From NCBI GenBank assembly GCA_029339195.1, contig JAPTJF010000238.1, forward strand, positions 29,365-93,364: a stretch of 64,000 nt of DNA. Reading direction: 5' to 3'. This document shows positions 31,563 to 48,922 of this stretch, one piece after another (position 1 is the first letter of the stretch; the number at the start of each line of letters is the position of its first letter). The notes beneath the pieces were generated by a model, which was not told the DNA's origin, did no database searches, and saw only the letters and a list, made by a program, of their open reading frames with translations. Origin of the DNA: Micractinium sp. NFX-FRZ. Lineage: Eukaryota > Chlorophyta > Trebouxiophyceae > Chlorellales > Chlorellaceae. The translations under genes and the position numbers were made by a program.

Positions 31563-34500
31563 TCACAGCCCCACCAGATCAGCGCTGACCTCCCAGAAAC
31601 GCCGCTGCACATTCACGTCGTACTGCAGAGGGCGGGGCAGCACATCGAGCGTGTGCGGGTGAGGGTAGGGTGTCAGCACATGGGTGAGATGACGTGGAGA
31701 TGGCGCCTGTGTCAAGTGCAAGGTGGGAAAGCATGTGCACTGATGCTGCCCAATTCACAAGCTGTATTGTGCAAAGTGCCACGCTGCACAGTGCACTGCG
31801 TGCAGCACAGATGTGCTTGCGCAGGGCCAGGCGGGGCCAAGCCAGCAGCCCATGAGCTCCTTGCTGCCCTCGGTGCCACAACACAAAGCGCAGCACAAGC
31901 CCAGGTCACCTACTCAAGCCTACGCTCGCCGGTGCCACGACACAAGCTGCGCACAAGCCCAGGTCAGCAACCTGCACGCTCTCAACGCCCACAGCTCATC
32001 GAATCCTTGCTGCCCTTGGTGCCACGACACAAAGCGCAGCACAAGCCCAGGTCAGCAACCAGCAGCAGTGCTCACCGACTCCTTGCTGCTGCTCATTGGC
32101 TTCCTCTTGTCCCAGTACTTGCCGCTCAGCCCCTCAGCCTCGGGAGAGGAGGCCAAGTAGATGGAGGTCTGCAGGCAGGTGGGAGCCACTGTAATAGGTG
32201 AGTAGGCAGGCGGGTGGGGGTACAGGCGGGGAGGCAGATGGGTGGGAGGGAGGCGAGCGGGCAGGTGGGGAGGCAGGCAGGCGGGAGTGTGGGTGGGGAG
32301 GCGGGGGGGCATGCGGGACGCGGCAGCAGGAGGGGCCAGGGGGATGGTGGACTGGCGCTTGAGTGGGGTTGAGCACTCGCCTGCACCCGGTTCTGCGTGG
32401 TTAGCTGTTGTGAGGCTCAGCTCTTCCATCCATGCACCCACAGCCTGCCACGCCCACGCCCGGCTGCTCCGGCAGTTTCCCACCACTTTACGCAGCATGC
32501 CCCTAGTAGCTCAAGCACCCTGCCAGCCCGCTTGAGCACCCAGTTGCGCCCCCTGCTCAGCACCCCCCACGGTTCCCAAGCAGCATGCCCCACCTGCGCC
32601 CCCGCCTCGGGCGTCAGCACAAACTTATACTTCTACTCAAACTTAGAATTCATCAAGTTATAGCAGCCTGCCCCACCTGCGCCCCCGCCTCGGGCGTCAG
32701 CACAAAGTTCTTGGTGACCTCCATCAGCGGCGCCTGCCACCAGGCGGGCTCCTCGGGCAGCAGGTAACGAGACAGCTCCGTGTTGACCACGCCGGGGTGC
32801 AGCGTGTTAACTGCATGGGAGAGATAAGGGGCGGAGGGGAGCAAGCAGGGTTGGCAGGGCGCAGGAAAGAGGAGGTGCATCAGGCGGGCCCGGGGAGCAC
32901 TCAGAGATCCACATCCCTCGGGTTAAGGGTGCACCAGGGCCCGCAGCCCAAAAGGGCCTGCCTCTCATGCCCTCCCAAGCCCAGCTGCCCAGCAGACCTG
33001 GCCTCCCTCTGAGACCGCACATACTGGGGCCCACTGACCGTGCACGCAGCTGCGTTCCCGGGCACCCCCCGCTTGCTGCAGCGCACCTGTGCAGTTGGCG
33101 CTGGGCGGCAGCCGCTTGGCCAGCTCATAAGTGAACAGCACCTGCAGTTTCGAGAAAGAAAGAAAACGATGCTTATTAGCAGTACAACCATGCATTGCCA
33201 AGTTGACATGTAGCAGGCTTCCTAGCTCGCAGGCTGCTGCACTGCCCAGCGGCGCTCACGTTTGCCAGCTTGCTCTGCCCGTACGCCTTCCAGGGGTTGT
33301 AGTTGCTGCTGGACTGCAGGTCTTGGAAGTCGATGCTGCCAAAGTAGTGGGCCATGGAGCTGACGTTGACGATGCGGCTGGGGCGGTCGGGGGTGCTGCA
33401 CACGCGGGGGAGGTGGGTTTTGACTTCTGTTGCGGCTGGCAAGGTGTCCAGCAGAGGAAACACGCAAGCAAGCACGCAAGGGGTGAGGGGTGAGGGGTCA
33501 GCATGTCCTTGCACCATGCAGGAGCACTGGAGGCCGCCGCGAATGTGCACGCTGTGTCCCCTCCAAACCGCCTAGAGCAACTCAACAGCAGCGGGCGCTG
33601 GCCCGCCCCACCCACTGCCCCGCTGCCGCCCCACAGCCCCTCACCTCAGCAGCGGCAGCAGCATGTTTGTGAGGAGGAAGTGCCCCAGATGGTTGACCCC
33701 GAGCTGATACTCAAACCCGTCCTTGGTCTGCATCTGGGGGCAGGCCATCACGCCTGCACAATTGGGATCAGAAAAGGGAAGTTCAGTGTTGAGAGTTATC
33801 CAGCTGATACCTAACACCCATCGTTGGCCTGCATTTGGGGGCAGGCCACTGTGCGTGTTTGAAAGTGCACACACGGCTCTGCTCACCCAGCTCCTGAGTC
33901 ACTCTTTGCCGGCAGCTCCCCTCGGCTCCTGAGCACTACTAAAGAGAACACTACCATAGAGAGCACCCACCCAACGGCGTTGTTCGCAACCACGGGTTGA
34001 CGCCCCAGGCACCCTACTCCCAAGCAACTCAAACCCCTGGCAATCCCTGCCCTGGCCCACCCACCCGCGTTGTTGACCAGGACGTCAATCGGCAGGCCAA
34101 AGTCTTGCGCCCGCTGCGCCCAGGCGCGCACGCTGGCCAGGTCGGACAGGTCGAACTGGGCCACCTCCACACCGCGCGCGCTGGGCACCAGCTGCCTGAA
34201 TTCGAGAGAGATCAATACAAATGATGATGCAGAGGTTGATGTAGGGGGCAGAGCGGATGGGTGCATGCTGGGTGCAGTTCAAGACAGATCGAGCTGGGCG
34301 ACCTCCAATGAAGGGCGCCGGGCAACAGACTCCCCAGCAGTTCAGCACCCGCCATCCCCTCCCTTACAACACCACACCTCAGCTGCGCGCGCGCCGCCTC
34401 CGCTTTCTCAGCGCTGCGGCAGCCCAGCACGACATAGTAGTCCTGCTGCAGCAGCGCTTTGGCTGTCTCAAATCCTATGCCTGCAGGGCGAACAAAAGAA

Positions 34501-34888
34501 GTGGAGGCAGGGGGTGACGGGGAGGGAGGGCGAACAAGCGGTGTCACCTGTGTGGTCGGGGTACGGCCATACAAGCGCAAGAGGTGCAAGTTCCGGGCAT
34601 GCAGAACATCTCACAACTCCGATTCGCCCCAAAATACTGTTGCTCACCAGTGTTGCCGCCGGTAATAAGAGCAACTTTATAATCACGCTGGCCAGTGCCT
34701 GTGGGAGGGCCGCCAGCGGCAGCGCCTGGTGGCGGTCCACCAGCGCTGCACTGCACCCGCCTGCTGCTGGTCACAGCCGCTTGTTGGCGGCTCACAGTTG
34801 CGGTACGGTGCTGTGGCAGGCTAGCTCTGCCCTGCAGAGCGCCGGCCACAAGAGAACCGCGAGCAGCGGCGCAGCGGGAGGCCTGCAT
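31563..34888 (-). CDS. Short-chain dehydrogenase/reductase, plastid-type
   Basis: Nine exons (34888-34648, 34480-34378, 34195-34065, 33753-33645, 33395-33260, 33141-33087, 32810-32677, 32168-32076, 31622-31563) encode 353 residues. A Ser/Ala/Arg-rich N-terminus (~60 residues, [13 protein letters not shown]) looks like a chloroplast transit peptide. The Rossmann motif TGGNTGIG is at residues ~75-82 and GCRS (~104) suits NADP(H). NNAG, the catalytic Ser in NVSSMAHY and Y233-x3-K237 (YGQSK) follow. [11 protein letters not shown] matches the retinol-dehydrogenase/TIC32-like group. Substrate cannot be told from sequence. The C-terminus [19 protein letters not shown] also fits that group. Introns 7 and 8 hold repeats. 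Confidence 0.9.
31861..32070. repeat. Three imperfect repeats in last intron of dehydrogenase gene
   Basis: A unit containing acacaaagcgcagcacaagc and caggtca occurs near 31861-31910 and 32007-32055, with a shorter, altered copy at about 31926-31975. All lie inside the final intron. Confidence 0.7.
32587..32706. repeat. Duplicated exon-7 3' end with donor site
   Basis: A 37-bp segment spanning the end of dehydrogenase exon 7 and its GT donor (32670-32706) is repeated exactly at 32587-32623. The 46 bp in between is unusually AT-rich for this window. Confidence 0.9.
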
Positions 34889-35320
34889 GGCGAGTGATGG
34901 GTGTGGTGGGCTGCGTGGGGCAGAATGTGATTAGCATCGAGCTCCCTCACTGGCGCATTCTGTGCGTGTGAGACGCGTGCTGCGGTCTTTCATGCCCAAG
35001 GCTGGAAACCGTGCTGTATCCCCTTGATTACCTGCTGTTGAAGCAGATCTTGACAAAGGACTGACATTTATACAGAGGATCCTGGCCTGAGTGTTCGAGG
35101 AAGCCGTTCTCAACCAGGACAACCCCGCCGCTCGCGCTTTTGCTCCAGCGGCACCCAAACCGGCGATCAAGCCGCTGCGGTGTCCTGAAGCTCACACCGA
35201 AGCCGTCCAAGGTGCCGCCCGTGCCGCCGGTGCCGGTGTTCCCTGCCTGCCGCCGCCGCCGGCACGGGCAAGTCCACAAATCGCGCTGCCTCTTGTTCGC
35301 TTGCTTCCTGTAGGTTGCAG
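34889..35320. other. Divergent intergenic region
   Basis: This separates the dehydrogenase start (minus) from the zinc-finger gene start (plus) and should carry both promoters. An open frame at 35091-35280 on the plus strand has no exon boundary I can defend. It could be a missed 5' exon of the zinc-finger gene. Confidence 0.45.
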
Positions 35321-37268
35321 ATGCCATCGGCGGCTGACTTCCGGCAGGCATTTGGGCTGGATGAGGGGCAGCGCCTGGGTCCCAAGCAGGAGTGGCAGGT
35401 CACGTCGGCACACGTGGGGCACGTTGTAAGGCAGCAGGTATGCATGAGGTGGTGGGCTGCCTGCTGCTCCCTGCATCACTTCTGGAGGGAGAGTCAGGAA
35501 CTCTCCGAGGCTGGAATCGACACTGTCTTGCTTGAGCTGATACAGACCGCACACACACGAATCTCGTCCTATGCCACCTGGCGTCATCTTCTCCCTCAGG
35601 CAGCTCCCCATGCTACGCCGCTGCTCCCGTAGAATGAGCGCTACAAGCTCCCCATGCTGTCTGGCCGCTGCTGCCGCAGAATGAGCGCTACGAGTTCCCA
35701 ACAGAACTCACCCTGGAGTGGCGCAGCGGCACCGGCGCGGCGGGCAAGCGGCTGGCCCAGCGTGCCCAGCAGCTGGAGGCGGCCTTCAAGGGCGCAGCGC
35801 GGAGCCAGCAGATCGTGTACAGCGCCTACGGGGTAAGGGGATGATCAGAAGACATGACCGGGGGCGGGGGCACGGACAGCAACTGTGTGCCCTCAAGATG
35901 AATGGCATGCGGTGCATGGAGGGACAATGTGTGGTTCCCGCGGCTTGCTGTGCATCTGGGGGCGGCAATGCAGGGCACCGCCACGCACTCCCACCTGCGT
36001 GCCTGCCTCCCCCGCGTGCCTTGGTGCATCCTGCAGAGCCCCTACGAGTGCAGCCTCTCTGGCAGGCCCACTATATCCCCGATAGAAGGCTCCAACGGCC
36101 GCTGCTTCAAGCTGACAGATCGAGGCAAGGCGGTGCGGCGGCGAGACATTCCCACACGCAAGGTGGTTGGGGGCTGAACTGCTTAGGGAGCAGGGCGCTT
36201 GGCGTCAAGGCAGGAGCTGGCAGGCAGCCCGGAGCAGGGCAGCGGGGCATGTGGGCAGGCCGGGCTGGGCAGGGTGGCAGCTAGTAGGGCTGGCGTGCTG
36301 GCAGGCAGCTAGTTGAGCGAACTGCCTGGCCTGCTGCGTTTGCCACGGGTTCAGCCTGGCAGGGCAGAACTCAGAATGCCTGATGTAGAACTGCCCAGCT
36401 CTGCCCTGCGCTGCTGTGCCTGCCTGCCTGCCTCCCCCAGGGGGTGGGTCACCTCCTCTCCACCTCCTCTCATAGATTGTTCCCTTTTGCTGCAGGAGCA
36501 GGTGGCTAAGGAGCGGGAGCAGCAGGGCATGCACGAGGTGACTAAAGCGGGTGAGCCGCTGCCGGGCGTCATGGCCCTGCACTTCCTGGCAGTGGGCAGC
36601 CCCTGCACTCCGTTGCCTTGGCTAAGGGCCAGCCTGCAGAGGAAGAGCAGTGCCTAGGGGAGCGCCGGGTCATTGAGAGCAGCTGCCAACAGCACATTAA
36701 AGCTTTGCCGTTCCCTCCTCACGAACTAAAGCTGGAACTACAGAGAAGCAACCCATTGAACCGAGCTGCAACACGTCATACCAGTTATTTTGCCCTCCTT
36801 GCAGAGGAGCACCGCTACCTGCGGGGGTTCCGAGTCATCAAGAGCCGCTTCGGCACCAGCAAGTGCCCGGTGTGCGGCGGGGTGATTGACCCAGGCGTCA
36901 AGATTTGCAAGGCCAAGGAGGCGGGCGGGAGGGGAGGATGGGCGCATGCTGGCTGTGTGGTGCGGCACAAGCGAGAGGAGGGCGGGGAGGAGGAGGAGGT
37001 GGCAGAGGGAGAGGACGAAGAGGGAAAGGTGGCAGGCGAGGGAAAGGGGAGCAAGCGGCAGCAACGCAAGGAGGAGGAGGAGGAGGAGGAGGAGGCGACA
37101 CAGGAGGCGGCGGGCAGGAGCAAGGGCAGGCGACGCCATGCACGTGCTGCGGCCGGCAAGCGCAGAGGCAGCAGCAGCAGGGCCAGGGGCAGTGCAGGTG
37201 CTCGCAAAGGTGCGGCGCAGGCGGGTGGTGGTGGCAGGAAGCGGCGGCGCACGGCGTCAGAGGAGTGA
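35321..37268 (+). CDS. Unrecognised zinc-finger protein with acidic/basic tail
   Basis: Five exons (35321-35437, 35680-35832, 36037-36162, 36496-36550, 36805-37268) give 304 residues in frame. An alternative GTAAGG donor at 35426 would drop four residues. The N-terminal ~150 residues (FPTELTLEWRSGTGA, QIVYSAYGSPYECSLSGRP) match nothing I know. Residues ~170-205 hold a CxxC...HxxC finger (SKCPVCGGVIDPGVKIC, then GGWAHAGC) spaced like PARP-type zinc fingers. The last ~90 residues alternate long Glu runs with Arg/Lys-rich blocks and end KRRRTASEE, like a nuclear protein contacting DNA or histones. The start ATG at 35321 follows a TTGCAG sequence that could also be an acceptor, so a 5' exon may be missing. 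Confidence 0.7.
35602..35694. repeat. Duplicated intron-1/exon-2 boundary
   Basis: A ~47-bp unit with gaatgagcgctac and the preceding acceptor occurs twice: 35602-35647 (acceptor changed to TAG) and 35646-35694 (acceptor CAG, the one used in the model). Both end in exon-like sequence. Confidence 0.85.
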
Positions 37269-38526
37269 CCGACTCACTGCTGCGTGGGACACAGCAGCTG
37301 CGTTCATTGAGCTGGTGCATGCTGAACTTGTATCGGATGTATGTTGCCTCATGTGGTGCTTGTGATTGACTAGTTTACTTGCAAGCACCGCTCTGGCACT
37401 GCGCTGGCTGGTCAGTGCGGCAGGCAGTGGGAGCCGGTGGGAGGGCGAGGTGGGCCTGGTGCAGGAGACAGCAGCTCACAAAGCCCTGGCCTCACACACA
37501 GCACACAGCAGCCAGGCAACTGCAGCATTCTCGACAGTGGCGCACTTGAGCAGAGCTCAGCCTTGACCTGCCAGGGCTCCAGCCAGCATTGGTGGCCTGC
37601 CCAGGTGGCCAGCAATGCGCTTGAGGGCACTTGAGCCATCGTGCCTCCGCCCCCTGGCTTCTCAGACCCCGGGCAAGGTGCTGAGTGTATCGCAGCACAT
37701 GGCTGGACCGGCTGTCCTGTCGCAGCACGCACAGCGCAGCAAGGTTGCTTGCGCGGCCGCCTGCAGGTGAGCCTTGGCCAGCCCCTCACAACCACTGCCA
37801 ACGCCACCCTGTTTCTGTGCCTCCCTGCAGCCGCCAGCGCTGTTGGTTGAATACGAGGAGTTGGAGGCTTCACACGTCGGGGAAGCGGGCGGTCGGCGCA
37901 GAGTATAGCGGGGAGTGCACACATGGAAGAGAACAAAAGCATGCATCGCATTGGAGAAGAAGGAAAGAGAATGCATTTGCATGGTGGTGGGGCTGGCTGC
38001 ACAGTGGGTGGGAGGGTGTCAGGGAGGGCGTAGCGGGGCAGAGGCAAACAGGGGAACGGGCTGCGGGGCGGGCACGTGGCCAACAGTCTTCCAGACACCA
38101 ACAAACAGTGCAGCAGTGCAGTGCGGTGCGCTGGGCAAGGAAGTGTGTGCGGGGGTGGTGGCAGGTGGACAGCTGGCTGGGGGAAGCAGTGTGGAGCAGA
38201 GGAGAGCATGGGCGAGTGGCTGGAAGCAGGCGGAGGGGGAGACTGGGCGCGGGCGCCGCACTCCCCTGCGCGAGATGAGGTGCAGAGCCAGGAATGAAGG
38301 GAATATGCGAGTCGACAGGCAGTGGGTGGTCAGGCCGGGGGCCAGCCGCCGCCTAAAGTTTCGTAGCAGGGGCAGCGCCTGCGGGGCTCCAGGGCTCAGC
38401 CCAGTGCAGCTTGCCAAGGGCGCCGCCCGCCGCTCGAGCCGTCAAGCAGCGGGCTGCGCCGCATGGGCCGCTCATAGGCTAGCTAGCTGGGGAGGTAGCT
38501 GGCTAGCTCGTGTGCGTGCGAGGCAT
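37269..38526. other. Convergent 3' intergenic region
   Basis: This lies between the zinc-finger gene stop and the translocator stop. The open frames on both strands have no domains. A GCTA/TAGC-rich stretch lies at about 38475-38512, just past the translocator stop. I see no poly(A) signal that I would assign. Confidence 0.5.
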
Positions 38527-41500
38527 TTAGGCCGTCTTGGCTGCGGGCTTCTTCTTGGACATCTCAGTGTACAGCCAGGTGCCGAACAGGGCCACGGCGG
38601 TACCAATCTGTGTCTGCGCGGTCAGCTTGTTGCCGAAGAACAGCACTGCGGGCAGGGAGGGAAGGGCGGGGGGTGGAGGGCCGAGAGGGGTTGTAAGCAG
38701 CATGCAATGGCACCCAGAAGAGTGTGGTGGCAAATGCGGAGCTGCGTCCGTGGGCCCGTGCGCCCGTCGCGGGCGAGCATAACCCCAAGGCGGGAGCAAC
38801 CGCCAACACGCGGGGCATGCCTGCGCCGCGGAGCATGCACAGCACAGCATGCGCCGCGTGCAGCAGCACGCACCCGAGGTGGCGATGATGGCCACGCGCT
38901 TGACGACGTTGCACACGCCGTGGGAGACGGGGGAGACGCGGGCCAGGGTGTTGAAGGCAAACTGGTTGTACAGGTGGTACAGCAGGCCCACGCTGCACAT
39001 GGGCATAAAGAGGGTACCCAGGGGGGGGGGGGAGGGGCATGAGTGGGTGGTTGGAGAGGGTGCTGACATGAAGCACTGCAGGCCCATGCGGGACAGTGCG
39101 CAAGATCGGATGGCGATGGCGAGTTTGCAGATTGATGTCAGAGGGATCTACACTGGATTGTGCGCCGTCGCCGCATCGGCGCCACTGTCGCAGCCAGCAG
39201 GCCCCACCCACGTTCTGCAGTCTGGGGCATTATGTCCTCTCCCACACCACATGGACTCATGCACACGCCCTCAGCCTTTTTGCCCAGCACCCACCTCAGC
39301 AGCGCGCCGTAGAACTCCACGGCTCCCTTCTCCGCCACCTGCTGCTTGATGGCTGCCCACACGCCCTTCTCAAAGAAGAAGATGCCTGCGGGGCAGGCGG
39401 GGTGGGGGGGAGTGCAGGAGGCACCAGAGCTTGAGTACTTGTGTGTGAGCTTCACACGGGTTGTGACCCTACTCCACCCCCGCCCAGCAAATACATGAGC
39501 CATGCGTGGCTTCATGCCGCCCTCCAGGCAAGCCTCTGGCCCCACCAGGCCCCCCAGCCACCTGTGCAATGGAACCGTGCTCACCGGGCGCGCAGATGAA
39601 GCAGGAGATGAGGGTGGTGTAGGCGTAGATGCCGGTGGAGCCCAGCTTCTTGATCGTGTTCATCGCCCTGCTCGGGAAGGGCGGGGGGTTGGAGGCACGG
39701 GGGCCATAACGTCAGTGGTGAAGCAGAAGTGAAGGGGTGGAACACAGGCTCTTGCTCGTGGTGTTCACACGACTGCCCCTGTGCTGTGGTGGAGGCCGTC
39801 AGCAGGGGAGCTCCACTCCCGTGCTCGAGACCACGGAGCACAGCCCCTCACTCTCCCTTGCTCACTTGGTGGACCAGACGGCGTGGAAGCCGCATGTGAG
39901 GTTGAAAGCCATGGCCACACTGCCCACCTGCTCAGTGCCCTATCTGTACCACATCGACACTCTTGCTTCAGCCCTGGCCCTGCAGCCCCCCTCCGCCCCC
40001 TGCGCCATGTTCCGCCCCCTCACTTCTTGGACCAGACGGCGCGGAAGCCGAATGTGAGGTTGGACATCATGGCCGTGAGGAAGCCGGTCCAGTTGAAGGA
40101 CAGCTCGGAGGCGGAGGCTGCCGCCACTCCCAGCATGATGGGGATGAGGGAGGCGACGACAGGCAGCGGGGTGGGCACGCCCAGCAGCAGCTGCAGGGGA
40201 GGGAGGGCAGGCAGGGGCGTTGGGGGTTGTGGTGAGGCAAGGGGCGACAGGCAGGGGGTGGGGGGGATGCCCAGGGCGCAGGGGCAGGCAATGAACGGCA
40301 GCGATGCGCAGCACAGTGCAGCACAGCGTGACCGCCTGCTGACTCAGCACTAGCTGACTGCAACACATCATTGACAGCGGGGACGTGCCTGGCTGAGGAC
40401 GACGTTGAAAGCGGGCTCCAGCGTCTTGACGGTGTGGGTGAGGGAGATGGCGACGGCAGCAAAGGACAGGTTGGCGGCCACGTGGCCGATGGCGTGCATG
40501 GAGGCGGGGCCCGCAATGGCTGCCAGCTCATCCTTGGTGATGGGCTGCAGCGGGAGGGACAAAAGGGGGACAGGGAAATGAACCTTTAGCTGAAAACGGA
40601 GGGTGGGGTTCCAGGGGACCAACAGCGGCCCGCTCCACTGCTCCCGTGTGGGATGAGCCGCACAATGGCAACAACATGTCACAGTGTACTATAATGCCTG
40701 CATTTGAAGCACCTCGGGCAGGAGCAAGCCACATGCGCAAAATACCAGGCACTGCTGCAGCTGCCTGTCCAGGCTGCTAGTGCCGGTGCACATGCTGGGC
40801 ACCCACCCTAGCTGCCCAGCCACGCCCCGCTGCAGGTCCCTTCCCTCTTGCCAGCTTCCTGGGCAGCACCCGCCCGCCCGCCCCACCCGCTCGAAGGAGG
40901 CCTTCTTGGCTCCCAGGATGTACGCCACGATGCAGTACGCCGCGCCCACGATGACGTGGACGGAGGACACAAACCAGGGGAAGGGGAAGTAGTTGAAGAT
41001 GACCTTGTTCTGCATGGACAGGCACGCACAGGCACGACAGAGGGGTGGGTGAGAGGTGGTTCACCTTCAAGCACTGCTGTGCGTTTGAGTTGATGGAGAA
41101 AGATGGGTAGGGGCAGTGGTTAGGGCCGACCTTTTTCAGCAGGCGGACAGGTGTGCTGGCAAGTGGTGGCCATCTGTGCTGATGATACGCTTGGCATCAA
41201 CACAAATGACGCAGGATGGTGGATGTAAGGACTGCCAAGCATGTTTGAAAGGAGTTCCGAAACGTGCTGCGCCAGCATGCGGCAGGCGCAGCTGGCGCCT
41301 GATGCGCTTGCGCCAGAATGCAAGGCATGAAAAAATGCAACACTTTGTGGGTGTCATTCATGCACGAGCACTTGAATGCATGCAACAGTGGTGGCGTGCA
41401 GTTGCGCACAAACTGCCGCCCGGCACGCCATGCTGCCGGGCTGCCCTGTTTGGCAGCACCCAGCCAGCACCCACAAACCTGCAGGTTGAATGCGATGTTC

Positions 41501-42265
41501 AGGCCATACCAGAAGGCGATGAAGCCAAGGGTGACCACCGAGGGGGCGTTCTTGACACCCACCACCTTGGAAACGATGCTGCAGGGCAAGAATAATGCAG
41601 GTCAAACAGGAGGTGAGGTCAAACCTCACGGACGCCAACCGACCGAACAGCGTCAACGGACAATCATGGCAGCTGCTACGAGCTGGGAGCTGTCCAGGCA
41701 GGCTTGGCTGCGCCAAAGCAGCTTGCCAACGGCATGTCGCACGTTTGCAGCCCTGCCGTTGGCCGCTCTGCTTGTGCCAGAAGCAGCTGCCCTGGTGCCA
41801 GCGGTCACCGCCCAACGGCCGCCCGCCCGCCTTTGCTGCCCTGGCCGCTGGCGATGCGGCCATCGGGCCTCCCGACAGCCCACGACACCCGCCAGCCCCG
41901 GCTCACGTCTCCAGCGGGTCCAGCTCCTGCACCTCTTCCGCCTCGGCAGCAGCGGTGATCACCGCTGCCCGGCGCTGCGCCTTGATCGCCACAGCTTGCT
42001 GCTCCAGACGCAGACCGCAGATCGAGGAGGCGCGCAGGCCCAGGCCCTGCAGCGACGACAGATGGGAAGGGCAGGGGCGGGCAGGGCTGTCAGGGCCACG
42101 CCTGGCGCAGCCGGCACTCTGGGCAGCCTTTTAAAAGCTCCGATGGGAGCTTGATCGGGACCTCAGAGCCTCGCTCACCTGCGGCGCCACGGGCCGGGCC
42201 GCAAGCGGGCGTCGGCACGCCGCCGGGGTGCGCATAGCGCTGGAGGTGGCTGCAACGCACTGCAT
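38527..42265 (-). CDS. TPT: Plastid triose-phosphate/phosphate translocator family
   Basis: Ten exons (42265-42179, 42046-41907, 41578-41479, 41009-40887, 40544-40389, 40190-40024, 39667-39585, 39385-39295, 38992-38874, 38645-38527) encode 394 residues. Residues 1-~75 are a Ser/Ala/Arg-rich transit peptide. The rest has the NST/TPT drug-metabolite fold of 8-10 helices, with family landmarks [48 protein letters not shown] and YHLYNQFAF, plus the C-terminal KR pair (CNVVKRV). Such proteins exchange triose phosphate, 3-phosphoglycerate or related sugar phosphates for phosphate across the inner envelope. The motif wording is nearest TPT, though PEP- or xylulose-phosphate translocators are possible. 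The intron after exon 5 needs a GC donor (CAG/GCACGT). Confidence 0.93.
39861..40074. repeat. Copy of exon-6 3' end inside intron 6
   Basis: The end of translocator exon 6 with its donor (40019-40074) has a diverged copy at 39861-39916. On the minus strand the copy reads [14 protein letters not shown] before a GTGAGC donor, against [14 protein letters not shown] in the real exon. Confidence 0.85.
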
Positions 42266-43239
42266 GTTGATGGGTCTGCAGCAGGGAGGCCGATCAAAGC
42301 AAGACCAACAACGGCTAGTGACGCCGCGCACGAAGCCCTATCGTGTGCCGGCCCTGCTGTGCCTCATCGCCAGCCTTGAGGCCCTGAGAGCGCCCTAAAT
42401 CCCACTCAACCGCCAATCGAGTGCCCTCGGAAGGTTTGTGGACCGCTGTAGGCCGCTGGGGCCTGCCGCTTTGGGCCCCGCCCGCCTGCCGCCCTGCCTC
42501 CTGCCCCCGCCGACACCACCCCTGGCCCCTGGCCATGCCAGAATGAAGTGGAAGGCATGATGCGTGTATAAATATGGGCAATTGCCAGAATAACTGGTAA
42601 CCAGACCACTAAAGCAGGAGGCGCTCCGACCGGCCCACAACCGCGGTCGCAGGACGCTGTGCAGGTCACTTGCTACTTGCCCCTGCGGTGCCCAGCGCAA
42701 GAGGAAGGGAATCCTGTGTGCATCTGGCACTTCCCAGACGTGCCTTCAAAAGAGCTGCATGCAACTTGGCGCCGCTGTTGTCCTCGAGCAGCATTCTCAA
42801 ACCGCTGAGCCCCGGGGCAAGGCAACTGTCCATCCTCACTCTGCCGCCTTCCTCTTGTGCGATCTCCTCCGCCCTTCTCCACATCCGACCCTGCCCCGCG
42901 CGTCTCCTGCTCCCGACAGACTTGCAAACTATGCTGACCGAATATCTCCCCTATCAACACCCCGTGGCCCGCCAGTTTCCCCTGGCAAGTATCTCCTCTC
43001 AACGCTCCGTTACCCGTTGCCAATGTCCCTTGGCAAGTAACAAGGCTGCCAACAGATACTTTTCTGCTTAACCGAAAACAGTTACCAAGGTTGTGAGGTC
43101 GCGGCAGGAAGCAGGCGGGTCAGGCCAAATTCAACAGGCATGTAGTTGCAGGCATGCAAGAGTGGCATGCGCTGCCTGCCCGCTACCGCCCGGCAGCTCA
43201 CTGGTTCAACAACCAGCCACGGGCGGGGGCAGGCCACCC
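42266..43239. other. Translocator promoter region and lysA 3' flank
   Basis: Both neighbours are on the minus strand. Short near-repeats of cccctggcaagta occur at 42977-43040. I see no convincing exon or RNA gene here. Confidence 0.5.
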
Positions 43240-48433
<5,194 letters not shown>

Positions 48434-48922
48434 GGTGGTCGGAGCTCCGGCTGCTATGCTACCTCCAGCAAACGGTGCTTCGACTGCACCTTAGGCTTGC
48501 TATGAGCTCCTCACAATTCACGGCGAGGCGAAAGGGCGGGGCAGGGCGCAGGTGCTGCGGCCATGCTGTGCACTGTCCTCGCTGTTCCTGGCCAATTCGA
48601 TGCACCTGCTTGGCACTACACACTCTGGGACTAGTATTAGACCTGCAGGAGCGGCCAGCGCGCTCATCGCTTGCTGTCCTTGCCAGTATGCTGGCTGCAG
48701 CTCCCACTGTGAGCGGGTGCAGGAGCTGTGCGCCCTCCCGCCGGCAGCAAGCAGCCACTAGACGCCCTGTCAGGTGAGATGCGATGATGGCAGGGCTGCC
48801 AGGCCCCTTGGCACTGCCTGCCGTTGCCGCTGCCGCTGCCGCCTGTGCTCGCTGCTCCTCCTCTGCGGCTTGCTCCACGCTCGCGATTGCTCATTTGTGC
48901 GGCACAGCATCGCTCACATGCT
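48434..48922. other. Divergent promoter region lysA / HISN7
   Basis: 489 bp separate the two chosen start codons. The region should hold both promoters and 5' UTRs. The frame of the plus-strand gene stays open upstream to about 48824, so part of this stretch could be coding if an earlier start is used. Confidence 0.5.

Noticed and set aside
37412..38209. 265-residue minus-strand open frame after the translocator gene
   Set aside because: Pro/Leu/Ser-rich with no domain or splice logic. It is probably 3' UTR or spacer in GC-rich DNA.
42670..43071. 133-residue plus-strand frame between the translocator and lysA
   Set aside because: Low-complexity Leu/Pro/Ser content and no start context or domain; better read as promoter/3' flank.
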